From contig NC_089188.1 of assembly GCF_947507565.1 (NCBI RefSeq), positions 682,001 through 746,000 on the forward strand: a DNA stretch of 64,000 nt, read 5' to 3'. Every line of letters starts with the position of its first letter. Position 1 is the first letter of the stretch. A program made the position numbers and the translations under genes. This DNA comes from Oscarella lobularis. Its lineage: Eukaryota > Porifera > Homoscleromorpha > Homosclerophorida > Oscarellidae. Under the pieces are notes generated by a model that did no database searches, was not told the origin of the DNA, and was given only the letters and a program-made list of their open reading frames with translations. Below, piece after piece: positions 47,935-57,845 of this stretch.

Positions 47935-48860
47935 GCATCTCTGGCGCACAGCAGTTGCGGAGCCATCGTGTCGCACATAGGAGCAAGAAGCGTTTGTTTG
48001 TTTTTTCGGGTAATCTAATCTCGGACGGACATCATCATATCCCGGACAACGCGATTTTCTGGTCAACCGTACACTTTGAGAACAAAAGCCGCATATCGAT
48101 CGAAAGCTCTATCTTTTCTCTATCTGATGCCGTTTAGAGTATGCCGATCGGACAAGCGGTTGCCGAGAAAATCGAGTTTGAAAAAGGCACTTCTGTATCA
48201 AAAGTCGGACACCCCATTTTCTTCTAAAGTGGATTTTCTTCAAAGAGCGCACGTAAGTGGAATATTCTGAAGATACTAACTGCCAAATTAAAATAAAACA
48301 AGCAAAAGTGGCTAAAATTATAGACTTTTTCATAGAAATCGTACTTGCAACCGTCGTTATTAAGCTTCTAACCCACTATCGTAGATCGCTTAGCATCGAT
48401 TAGGGCTCTTCGCAGTTTTTAACAGGGAATTCTGGTTGCTTACTCACATTTTAGCAGGTTTTCTCATTTTCAAAAATTAAAATTAAAAATTGAAAAAACC
48501 GCTGAAAAGGGCACAAGCAAGCAGAGAATCTTGTTAGGAACACCCACAGAGCTCGGATTGGTGACTCGCGATGGAAGAAACTAAGTTGGTTAGTAGAATG
48601 CGAGTACTTTTGCTCAATTTTTGCACAAAAACTACTCTAATGTGGATAATTTTGCTTGTTTCATCTTACTCTAGACGTAGCACCGACTGTACACTTGTGA
48701 GGCAAAAGTGCAGGCCTAGGCAACGGAGAAGGTTAGCTTTCCAGGACATTTTGACGTCGGCTAAAGGCCTGCTGAATCAAGTTTCGCTTAGAAGGCATAG
48801 ATTGTCTTCCTGGAGACACTCTTGTCGTAGTTCCTCAGCACTTTTAGCTTTGTCAATCTA
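47935..48860. other. No supported gene
   Basis: Frames here have no family match. CGGACAACATC-like steps recur near 47850-48055 and suggest repeat content. Confidence 0.35.
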
Positions 48861-48867
48861 GATACCC

Positions 48868-50992
48868 GCCCGTTAAAATGTTCTCAACTTGCACTTTCCA
48901 GGAACTTGGTCCACTAAAACTCGCATGGTTCAATGATTCGCCGATTCTCCTAAACAAGAAGTGATCAACCAACTAGCCTCTTCATAATAATGAGGGGAAG
49001 GGTCAACACAAATTAAGAAAAAAGTTCGAATAAAATCCAACGACAATTTTAGGAGGTTTATCGTCATGTCCTTATCTCCCACTTTGCATGAACTTGTCCG
49101 CTAGAACTCAAATGGTTTCATGGTTTGCCGATCATCCCCTAAACAATAAGTGATAAAAGTTAATAACTTTTTATAATGAGTGAAAGGGGCGCCCAAAAAC
49201 AAAAGAAAAAAGTTTCAATTACATCTAACGAATAGTTTACAAGGTATTCCGTTCTGATCTCCAATTGAACCATCTAGGATCTTGGTCCACTGGAACTCAC
49301 ATGGTTCCATACCTCGACGATTATCTCCTAAACAGTAAATTATATCAACTTACACGCTTCTTCATATTGAAAAGGAGGGGCGCCCCAAAAAAGTTTTAAT
49401 TAAATCCAGAAAGTCGTTTAGGAGGCACTTCGTAATGTTCTCAACTCGCACTTTCCAGGAACCTGTCTATTGGAACTTACATCGTTCTATGATTCGCCGA
49501 CTATCTCCTAGACCGTAATTGATATCAACTTACTAACTTCAAAATACTAAGGGGAGGGGCGCCCCAAACTCAAGAAAAAGTTTCAATGACGTAAAACGAA
49601 TGGTTTAGGAGGTATTTCGTATGTTCTCAACTCCGGCTTTCCCGGGACATGGTCCACTTTAACTCACATGGTTCCAGGATTCGCCGATTATCTCCTAAAA
49701 CGTAATTGATATCAACTTACTAACTTCTTTATAAAGAGAGGGAGGTGCGCAGTCACTTAATTAAGAAAGTTTCAACTAAATCCGACTAGTCGTTTAGGAG
49801 GTATTTCGTTATGTTCTCTACTCCCACTTTCCAGGAACTTGTCCACTGGAACTCCCTTGGTTTCATGATTCGCCGATTATCTCTACTAAACAGTAAGTGA
49901 TATCAACTTACTAACTTCTTCATAATGAGGGGAAGCGGCAGCCGAAATGTAATAATAATGATTCAATTAATTCAACGAATAGTTTAGGAGGTCTTTCGTT
50001 ATGTTCTCAACTTGCACCTCCAGGTTCTTGGTCCCCTGGAACTCGTATGGTTCTATGATTCGCCTATTCTCCTAAACAGCAAGTGATATCAACTTACTAA
50101 CTTTTATATAATGAGGGGGAGGGGCGCCCCCAACTTAAAAAATAAGTTTTAATTACATCCAACGAATGGTTTAGGAGGTATTTTGTATGTTCTCAACTCC
50201 GACTTTCCAGGGACATGGTCCAATTTAACTCACATGGTTCCAAGATTTGCCGATTATCTCCTAAACCGTAATTGATATCAAATTACTAACTTATTTATAA
50301 TGAGAGGAAGGTGCGCCGCAAACTTAAGACAACGATTATCTACTAAACAGTAAGTGATATCAACTTACTAACTTCTTCATAAAAAGGGCAAGGCGCTCCA
50401 AACTTAAGAATAAAGTTTCATTTAAATCCAACGAGTCCTTTCTTAGGTATTAGGTTATGTTCTCGACTCCCACTTTCCCGGGACTTGTCTGATGGAACTC
50501 ACATGATTACATGATTCGCCGATTTTATCCTAAACCTTAATTGATATCAACTTACTAAACTCTTTATAATGAGGAGGAGGGACGACTGAAAAGGTTTCAT
50601 TTAAATCCAGAAAGTTGTTTAGGAAGTATTTCGTAATGTTCTCAACTCCCACTTTCCAGGTTCTTGATCTACTGGAACTCACTTGGTTCCCTTATTCGCC
50701 AATAATCTCCTAAACAGTGTGTGTAATCAACTCACTTATTTCTTGATAATGAAAGGAAAGTGCGGCCCAAACTTAAGTAAAAAGTTTCAAATATATCCAA
50801 CGAATGGTTTACGAGGCATTCCGTATGTTTTCAACTCCGCCTTTCCACGGACATGGTCTACTTTAACTCACATGGTTTAAAGATTCGCCGATTATCTCAT
50901 ACACCTAATTTAATATCAACTTTTTTATAATGAGGGGGAGAGGCGCCCCAAACTTAAGAAAAAAGTTTCAATTATATCCAACGAAAGGTTCA
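48868..50992. repeat. Satellite array (about 188-bp monomer), orientation 2
   Basis: Twelve or so monomers can be phased on GTTCTCAACTC...CCAGG: starts near 48868, 49062, 49250, 49438, 49622, 49812, 50001, 50189, 50458, 50638 and 50828, plus a truncated unit near 50330. Conserved blocks are CCGATTATCTCCTAAAC, TGATATCAACTTACTAACTT and GGGGCGCCCCAAACTTAAG. The array ends abruptly at the terminal repeat of the nested transposon. Confidence 0.9.
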
Positions 50993-51269
50993 ACTCTCTG
51001 TTCGCGTTGACTTCATACGCTGGAAAACGCCTATATCTCCTTACCGCCGTCGCACGTATGCGCAGTTGGCAGCGTTCGAGAGCTCCTATCGGCCGCTTTC
51101 CCTTTTTCCGGAACTTTACTTCCAATGTCGTCGTGGATGCGTTTTGGGGTGTTCGCCTCCTCCGCCCACCTCCCCACCCCCGCATTCATTAGTGTACACC
51201 CACGTCCTAACGCCGTCATCAGCTAATGCAATTAGGGTACACTCGGCACGTGTATTTTCTACACTGAAT

Positions 51270-51917
51270 TCTACACTGACAGCGTCGATTCATTCATGCC
51301 CGCAACTACCGCTCGGTCGGCTCCGTCCATTTCTTCACTGTCAGAGTCGGATCCTTCATCTTCGTCGTCGCTAACCCGCAAGTCAACCAAGACCTGGTCC
51401 ACCGCGTCTTCCAGCATGCCGCCTTTCTTCCAAAATTCTCTTCTTCCTTTCTCGCATGGCTGCAGAAATTTCGCCACATATCTGGCGTCACTGAGTCGAA
51501 GGCAGCGGGTACAAGGCGTTCCAAATCTACCAGTTTGAAAGTGACATTATTTTTCCTCATGTACCCTTTGACCTTCGACCAAACGAGCTCAGTAGGATTC
51601 AGCTGACAGTGAGCGACAGGAGTGCGTATAACGTTATGTCCAAAACGCTCGGCGATGTCGTCCGTTACGTAGGACTTCCCAGGTTTCTCCCCCTAATTTT
51701 TTTAATAAGTCCCTTTTTAGATCCGTTCCTGACCATTCGACCCCTCTTTTCGTCAGCCACTGCTGCATTACAGCTTTAGTCGATGAAGTTGTGGGAACAG
51801 GCTCCGCGACTCGATTATGATAAGGAACGTTGTCGATGACAATGACTGACTTCGGTGGCACATTTGGCATGAGTTGCTGTTCGAACCACTCCTCGAAGTG
51901 CTTGGCATTCATTTCTA
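51270..51917 (-). pseudogene. DDE transposase, C-terminal part
   Basis: EMNAKHFEEWFEQQLMPNVP, VIVIDNVPYHNRVAEPVPTT and QQWLTKRGVEWSG match the DDE_3-type (Tc1/mariner superfamily) transposase that is common in arthropods and other invertebrates. A frame change then leads to MRKNNVTFKLVDLERLVPAA near 51550 and an acidic tail (SDDEDEGSDSDSEEMDG). The N-terminal part continues at 53843-54304. Confidence 0.7.
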
Positions 51918-51959
51918 TGAAGCGCCAAATGTGACAAAAGTAGTTTCGATATATATATA

Positions 51960-52200
51960 CTAGAAGTACATATATGGACCGAGTGTGCATATATGTGGAC
52001 CGGGTGTGCATATATATGGACCGAGTCTCCATATATATGGACCAGGTGTGTCATATATATGGACCGAGTGTGCATATATATGGACCGGGTGTGCATATAC
52101 GTATATGGACCGAGTCTCCATATATATGGACCGGGTGTGCCATATATATATATGGAACGAGTCTCCATATATATGGACCGAGTCTCCATATATATATATG

Positions 52201-52225
<25 letters not shown>
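51960..52225. repeat. Minisatellite array, left arm
   Basis: About ten copies of CATATATATGGACCGAGTGTG and variants (GGTGTG, GTCTCC), ending in TATG microsatellite steps. Confidence 0.9.
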
Positions 52226-52233
<8 letters not shown>

Positions 52234-52455
52234 TGATGGCATCTGCATAAATAGTGAAATGCTGGTGTGACTGAAGATTGCATACGGGCAGGCTTTCTGT
52301 GCGTAAATTAACTAATTTCGCCAATTTTCTTTTTACGTTATCTTTATTACTATCATGAAACTGTAACAAGAAATCACTCTGTCTGTCTCCAAGTGGAGGA
52401 AAATCTGTTTACCTTATGTATGTCAATGAAACGCTTAAATCTGTCAATAAACCTC

Positions 52456-53240
52456 TTACTTAAATCTGTCCATAAAATGGGGAATTGAAAATGGCAAAAG
52501 CGACGTCTTCTTTGAACTTGGCGTATTCGCAATTGTAACGTCGAGTGAAAACCAAATGGAGGGAGCACGTCGACGCCGACAGCAACCGATCCGAAAGACA
52601 ATCAAAAATGATTTTAGGGCGAACTTGGAAACCGCCAACCGGTATCTCGTGCGCTCCAGCTACAAATGTCAAGACATTGGCTAAGGTCATGTTGGGTATA
52701 GCTTAAAACAGAAAGAAAATAAGTTAGGTTATAGAAATTTGGAGGTTGCTTACATCCTTCTTCAAGGTCCTTCACATAATCCACCCAGTTTTCCATAATT
52801 AATTCCTTCCTCAACTTCCCGAGAGCTACTGCCGGACGGCGAATATTGGACTAAAAATAATTCGAGGAAGGCATCGGCACTGAGTGGTTGGGGCATGCGC
52901 TCTTCAAGCCAAATAAAATCCAAGAGCTGGATGTTGGCGCAGAATTTCTAGGGCAGAATACGGCTGCAGTCCTGAGCACAACTGATCCAGCTCTGCCTTT
53001 CTTGACAGGACAACCTAATGAAGCTTTCAATAAATGTTTTTGATTTCACGCAATGTTTCAAACCACTTACATCGTTCAAGCACGCAAGAGCTATTATTTT
53101 CTCATAATCAGAAGATTTCATCAAAGCCGACGGCTTTGAAAATCCTAGGTCATAGCGGAAGTCGTACTCGTCTGATTCCAAAGTGTCTTTTGCGTTATCT
53201 TCGTGTATGGCTTTGCGCAACTGTATGGAAAGACGTTGAG
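52456..53240 (-). pseudogene. HECT E3 ligase domain fragment
   Basis: Minus-strand exons match the C-terminal part of a HECT domain: DEYDFRYDLGFSKPSALM with a GTAAGT donor (near 53060), KAELDQLCSGLQPYSALEIL (near 52975), MPQPLSADAFLELFLVQYSP (near 52870), NWVDYVKDLEEG (near 52770), then VLTFVAGAHEIPVGGF and LLSASTCSLHLVF (near 52560-52670). A frameshift is needed between SREVEEG and NWVDYVKD. The catalytic Cys lies at STCS, as in the family's TCF motif. No N-terminal domains are present. It is a captured fragment and not a working ligase. Confidence 0.65.
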
Positions 53241-53589
53241 GGTCGTGCCACAGATTAATAATCCCTAACCCAAACCTTTTCTAACTTTGCTTTCAATTCG
53301 TCACTTGAGACATCTTCATACTATGCGTTTACTCTTATCGTAGTCTTGAATGGTGTAAATTGTCTGGTACGCGAGTTGGTTTGAATATTGGCCTTCTGCA
53401 TGCGACGTACGTCGTCGTAACTTCCTCGTATTTCAGCGCCGTTAAAGCTCGAATCTATAGCTATAATGCTGGCCTAATTACCAACACTTTCCTTGATTCA
53501 AAATTGTCTTTAATAAATAAAGCATTTTTGCAAATTAATAACAGCTTTTGAAAACGTCTTCTGTTCGAAGCTCACCCCAAGCGAGTCCG

Positions 53590-53800
53590 AACATACATAC
53601 ATACATACATATATATGCACACCCAGTCCATATATATGCACACTCGGTCCATATATATGACACACCCGGTCCATATATATGGAGACTCGGTCCATATATA
53701 TGACACACCCGGTCCATCCATATATATGGGGACTCGGTCCATATATATGCACACCTGGTCCATATATATGCACACTCGGTCCATATATGTACTTCTAGTA
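53590..53800. repeat. Minisatellite array, right arm (inverted)
   Basis: TATATATGCACACTCGGTCC and variants, the reverse complement of the array at 51960-52225, about eight copies. Confidence 0.9.
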
Positions 53801-53842
53801 TATATATATATCGAAACTACTTTTGTCACATTTGGCGCTTCA

Positions 53843-54304
53843 TACAATACAGCATTATCCTGTGTACAAATAAGAATCCGAAAGATTACCGGCATGCAGA
53901 ATAATTAATCGTCTTCCTCTTCCTGACGGACGTTTCCAACCGCCACTGCCGTCTTTGTCTATCCAAATTCGCTCGGGCGCGACATGGGAGTTTACCCAGG
54001 TTTTGTCCGGAAATACGAGAGGACGGCCCTCACTTCTAAATTTTCGTATCTCTCTGAGAAATTTGTGCCTCTGCTCCACAATATCTTTCCGTTCGTAGAA
54101 GAACTTTTTGTCATTGCGCAAGGCAAATTTGAAGCCAATTAATTTCAGCACCCTAGATAATGTTGTTCGCCCGCCCTCAAAAACTCCCTTTGCGCGAACA
54201 TTGATCAGCAGTCTGTCCAAAGTGGGATATTCCTTCTTTTCGTACATTCCAGGAACTGTGGCACGGATAGCCGCCCGATCAAAATCATCGACATTGATCG
54301 CCAT
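53843..54304 (-). pseudogene. DDE transposase, N-terminal part
   Basis: It starts at ATG 54304 (MAINVDDFDRAAIRATVPGM) and continues with EKKEYPTLDRLL, LSRVLKLIGFKFALRNDKKF and VFPDKTWVNSHVAPERIW up to LIILHAGNLSDSYLYTG. A TAA follows, then the inner element. It is collinear with the C-terminal part at 51270-51917. Confidence 0.7.
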
Positions 54305-54327
54305 CCGAGAAGCAGAGTACCGCCTTG

Positions 54328-54839
54328 TAGCCTCGGTTCCAGACCCCCTCTCCCCCGGATGTTACCGATCCTTGGAGAGAGGGTCTGGTACGGTACCACC
54401 CCTTTTACACCTGTAACTCCGCCTATTATGACGTATGGGAACAGCTCTACTATGATCGTTCGTTCGCACCCGTTTCGCACGTCCTACAGCTATCCGATTA
54501 ACTGATCTGTTTCGACTGCTTACTCTTTTCTAAAAGCCACTTCTATTCGACCGAGGTCTCCGGAATAGAACTTAGTACGCGATCGAAACAGATCGGTTCC
54601 TTAATCGAATAGAAGTGGCTTTTAGAAAAGAGTAAGCAGTCGAAACAGATCAGTTAATCGGATAGCTGTAGGACGTGCGAAACGGGTGCGAACGAACGAT
54701 CATAGTAGAGCTCGTCCGCCATACTGTTCCCATACGTCATAATAGGCGGAGTTACAGGTGTTTAAGGGGCGGTACCGTACCAGACCTCTCTCCAAGGATC
54801 GGTAACATCCGGGGGAGAGAGGGTCTGGAACCGAGGCTA
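54328..54839. mobile_element. Foldback element 1
   Basis: An almost perfect inverted repeat about 512 bp long, TAGCCTCGGTTCCAGACC... to its complement, with arms of about 230 bases around a short centre near 54583. Each end also contains an internal hairpin (CAGACCC...CTCTC / GAGAGAGGGTCTGG). It is flanked by ACCGCCTTG (54319-54327) and ACCGCCTGA (54840-54848). Confidence 0.85.
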
Positions 54840-54848
54840 ACCGCCTGA

Positions 54849-55412
54849 GCCCCAGACCTTCTCTCGCGTGCTTTAGGGTGGGCGTGCCGGGCGCGAGAGA
54901 AGGTCTGGGCACGCTTCTCATGTAGGCCTGTCTCTTTGATCTCAAATTTGATTACGTTGCGCCCGCCTCTCACCACCGAAGCTCGACTTCTACGGGGATT
55001 CGTATCGATCTTCGATCGATCGGTAGTCCGATCGATCTCCATCGATCGGTGTCCCTCGATCTTTGATCGATCGTTAGTCCGATCGATCTTCAATCGATCT
55101 TCAATCGATCGGTAGTTCGATCAATCTCTATCGATCGGTGTCCCGATCGATATCGATCGATCGCGGTAGTGACTAAAAGTCCGATACATTTCCATCGATC
55201 GCTAGACTACGGGACGGTATGAAACCCGGATAGCCGTAATTCGTTTTTGGACTCGCCGCTGATAGGGCACCCGAATCGGGTGCTCGTTCTCTGATTGGTC
55301 AATTAAGATCAAAGGAACAGGCCTACATGAGAAGAGTGCCCAGACCTTCTCTCGCGCCCGGCACGCCCACCCTAAAGCACGCGAGAGAAGGTCTGGGACT
55401 CCGAGGCTACTA
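54849..55412. mobile_element. Foldback element 2 with GATCGATC-rich centre
   Basis: Inverted arms at about 54852-54942 and 55309-55397 share CCCAGACCTTCTCTCGCG, GTGGGCGTGCCGGGCG and CTCATGTAGGCCTGT. Each arm is itself a hairpin. The centre (about 55000-55200) is a tandem array of CGATCGATC-rich units. The right border carries CCGAGGCTA and is followed by ACCGCCTTG (55413-55421). Confidence 0.8.
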
Positions 55413-55421
55413 ACCGCCTTG

Positions 55422-55948
55422 CCTTTTTGGGAGTGGGATCAAAACCCCCGGATTGGTTAAACTCCTTCGTTATCTTGCTCAGAGCCTGTCTTGAGAATCC
55501 TGTCGCCGCTTGCAGACGATCCATGACTCTTGATACCCCTAATCGGTCCTTCGGTGACTTCTGACTCTCCGACGTGAAGAACTCGTATACGCGGGGCCAC
55601 GAGATTCTTCTCTCGCGACGAGATTCGCTTTCCCTGAGGCATCAAAACAGAACGTATCGATCCTTCTTCGATAGTGAAGCGCGCAAGGAAGGCCAGGCAG
55701 ACGCACAAGCGACGATCGGGATGACAGCGATCATCGCGATGAGAGAAAGGCAGGATCGTGCAAAAGAATGGTAGGAATTGCGATCGCCAGTGGTAACCAG
55801 TAAGAATGTAGCTCCAACGTATGCCACATAGTACATTTTAGCCCGAAAATCTACACGTCTAAAGCGTACTGCTGTAATTAGATTTCCAAAGAGACGTACA
55901 CCCACGCCCTTATCTACTTCCGAGTATGAAGTCAACGCGAACAGAGAG
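55422..55948. other. Remaining right interior of the TIR transposon
   Basis: The sequence between foldback element 2 and the right TIR. Frames here run into the TIR, and I see no separate gene. Confidence 0.5.
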
Positions 55949-56253
55949 TAGTTGCTTTAACTCTCTTTTCTGAGACGTTCACCAAAGTCACTGATGAAAC
56001 ATTTTGCCGAGCTTGACGGCGAAAGTCATCCAAATCAGAGACCGATTTCTCTAGTTTATGCAGTCTTTTTTTGCAGAAAACGCAAATGTACGCCTAGAGT
56101 TCGTCATCACTTTCTGCCGACACATGCAGCAAATCCTGGATTCGCCGCGGCAACTCCAGATTCTTGCTTGTTCGAGTGAATAGGTCATATTCATGTGACG
56201 TCAGGAGGTCATGTGATGCGCGTCTCGAGCACTTTTGGGTGGGAAGGTCTAAC

Positions 56254-57022
56254 ATGGTCAAAAGCTGTGGTGGTTGCGCGAACCGCTTTGTTCGAGGATC
56301 TTCGATAAGCTTTCACAGGTTTCCTCCCGAGGGTACAGAGAGCCGGGAAAGGTGGATAGCAGCGATTCGACGAAAAGATTGGCGCCCTGACGAATTTTCC
56401 TACGTATGCTCGTCTCATTTTGTCTCGGGAAAAAGGTCACGCGATCCCAAGTCGCCAGATTACGTCCCTTCCATATTCTTTTTCCTGTCGAGCCCTGACA
56501 AGAGGGCGAAACAGTCGCAATTGGCTTATTATTCTCGTCATTCAATGAAGCATAGTACCCGGGTTGAAAACGAAGTTTACTTGAAAGAAAAACAAGCACG
56601 AAAGGCGGAAGAAGCGCGAAAAAAGCGAGAGGAGAAAATTGACAGCGCCAGAGAGGCTGCTGTAAAGGCGGCCGAAGAGGCTTCGTCCGCAGCTCATACT
56701 CTACTTCAATTAGGGGAAACGGTAGAGGCTATTACGCCTGACTGTGACACGCGTGCTTGCCAAACCGATATAGGTGGTGACGATCTGCTTGCGGACGCGA
56801 AGGAATGTTGTCAACTTCAAGCACAACTGCACACTATGCGAGAGTCTTCCATCTCAGAATTTTCCGAAGAGCGTTTGCATGGAGACGATGGACGAGTAAA
56901 ATTTTACACCGGGTTGCCGTCCTTCGGTCATCTTCAGGCAGTGTACAGATTGGTTGTGGGAGGGGTTGATGCTGCCTCTTCTTCGGTCGTGCCAATGTTT
57001 CATCAATTTGTAGCTGTTTATG
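56254..57022 (+). pseudogene. THAP-domain transposon protein, truncated
   Basis: From ATG 56254 a THAP domain is clear: SCGGCANRF, SFHRFP, RWIAAIRRKDWRP, YVCSSHFVSGKRSRDPKSPD and YVPSIF. An alanine/lysine-rich coiled coil follows (KQARKAEEARKKREEKIDSA). A helix-turn-helix leader of DDE_4 (Harbinger-like) proteins comes next: FYTGLPSFGHLQAVYRLV, VVPMFHQFVAVYA. Similarity stops abruptly at about 57022, before the rest of the HTH and the DDE catalytic domain. The frame stays open to 57171, but over antisense sequence of another gene. It is a truncated copy and could at most make a DNA-binding protein. Confidence 0.65.
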
Positions 57023-57259
57023 CAAGCGAGATTTCGCTGCGAGATTTGACGTTACAGAAAGTATTCGCCTTTTGCACGAGTCGCACAATATTTCAGAAGC
57101 AAATTCCGGTCCTTTTACGCCTAATATCTCTTCGAAAGCCTCTCGCAAATCGACGTTCCTTTGTATGCTGAACGTTTTGTCGCTCCGACGACAAGAAACG
57201 CCGCACAATCGACATTCGGGTAATTTCGGAAGCGTAGGAGATGCCATGAGTGATGCCAT
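57020..57259 (-). CDS. Zinc-finger (zf-AD-like) exon, antisense to THAP frame
   Basis: From ATG 57259 the frame reads ECRLCGVSCRRSDKTFSI, then DLREAFEEILGVKG and SEILCDSCKRRI. This C-x2-C...C-x2-C arrangement, with an aliphatic/charged spacer of about 40 residues, resembles zinc-finger-associated-type domains in multi-copy invertebrate proteins. The frame continues past 57020 over the THAP sequence, but the similarity ends there. It is probably one exon of an incomplete gene. Confidence 0.4.
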
Positions 57260-57845
57260 GTGTTAATTCCACTAGATACTGAGCTTGCGCGGTGGCCGAA
57301 TTCGCATAACTTTTCCAATAGTCAGATCACAGCTTCGAGCGTCTATAAGAGACAAAAACCACAAAGCATCGTTGTCGAAGCGGTTCTAGATAGCGAAACT
57401 TATCTGAAACAGGCCCATTCGAGCAGGTAACTGCGGCGTCCATCGATCGGGCCCCTGGGTGCGTCATCAAAGTCGCGTCATCGGATCGCCTTGTGCAAAA
57501 GCACGTGTTTTATCACGTGACGGGCTTCGACCAATCAGTAGCGTGCAGGAGGAATGTCTAATACTGAAGCGTGATTGGTGCTGCTTGGTCATGTGAAGCA
57601 GTTGGGTCCAGACTGTGGGTCGGGATGCGAGCGCCCGTATGCGGAGCGCGCGTTAGACCCACCCACAGTCTGGACCCTCGAGACTAAAGCGAGGCCGGCC
57701 TCCTGGCAGTAAAAAGTCGAAAGTGCCAGCTGCTCCAGCCAACCTCAGCGACCAAGACGACGTTAGTTTAGCAACAAGCAGTCTCGCATCGGATCCTGAC
57801 GACTAACTATTAGACAACTACTAAGGTGGAATTAGATTTTGTATG
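57260..57845. other. Non-coding with a large hairpin; possible terminal exon
   Basis: A strong hairpin lies at about 57605-57680. From about 57708 a plus-strand frame (KKSKVPAAPANLSDQDDVSL... to a TAA near 57806) follows a CTCCTGGCAG acceptor-like site and could be a last exon. Its gene is not found. Confidence 0.35.
57605..57680. repeat. Hairpin (inverted repeat)
   Basis: GGGTCCAGACTGTGGGT and its complement ACCCACAGTCTGGACCC enclose a GC-rich loop. The hairpin-with-GC-loop design resembles the terminal hairpins of the foldback elements, although the sequence differs. Confidence 0.75.

Larger units (their letters stand above)
51918..53842. mobile_element. 1.9-kb inner TIR element with a HECT gene fragment
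   Basis: TGAAGCGCCAAATGTGACAA at the left is mirrored at the right end, and TA is duplicated at the two borders. The inverted repeats extend through TATATATATACTAGAAGTAC into two minisatellite arrays in opposite orientation (51960-52225 and 53590-53800). It splits the transposase at one TA; the flanking transposase frames are in register, with a single TAA at the border. The interior carries HECT-domain exons. Confidence 0.8.
50993..55949 (-). mobile_element. About 5-kb TIR transposon hosting nested insertions
   Basis: CTCTCTGTTCGCGTTGACTT (left, from 50994) is mirrored exactly at the right end (to about 55948), and the match continues as CATAC. Between the ends lies a minus-strand DDE transposase split into two parts, an inner element (51918-53842) and two foldback elements (54328-55412). 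Frames that begin in the right terminal repeat (55935 downwards) belong to the element and not to a host gene. The left end sits at the edge of the satellite array. Confidence 0.75.

Noticed and set aside
51815-52369. Tyr/His/Ile-rich 'proteins' (many YIWR/HIYG repeats) in several frames
   Set aside because: They are translations of the TATATATGGACC minisatellite and change frame freely; not genes.
55457-55935. Membrane-protein-like frame on the minus strand with two hydrophobic segments
   Set aside because: Its first codons lie inside the right terminal inverted repeat of the 5-kb transposon and two frames alternate over the region; it is element sequence without family support.
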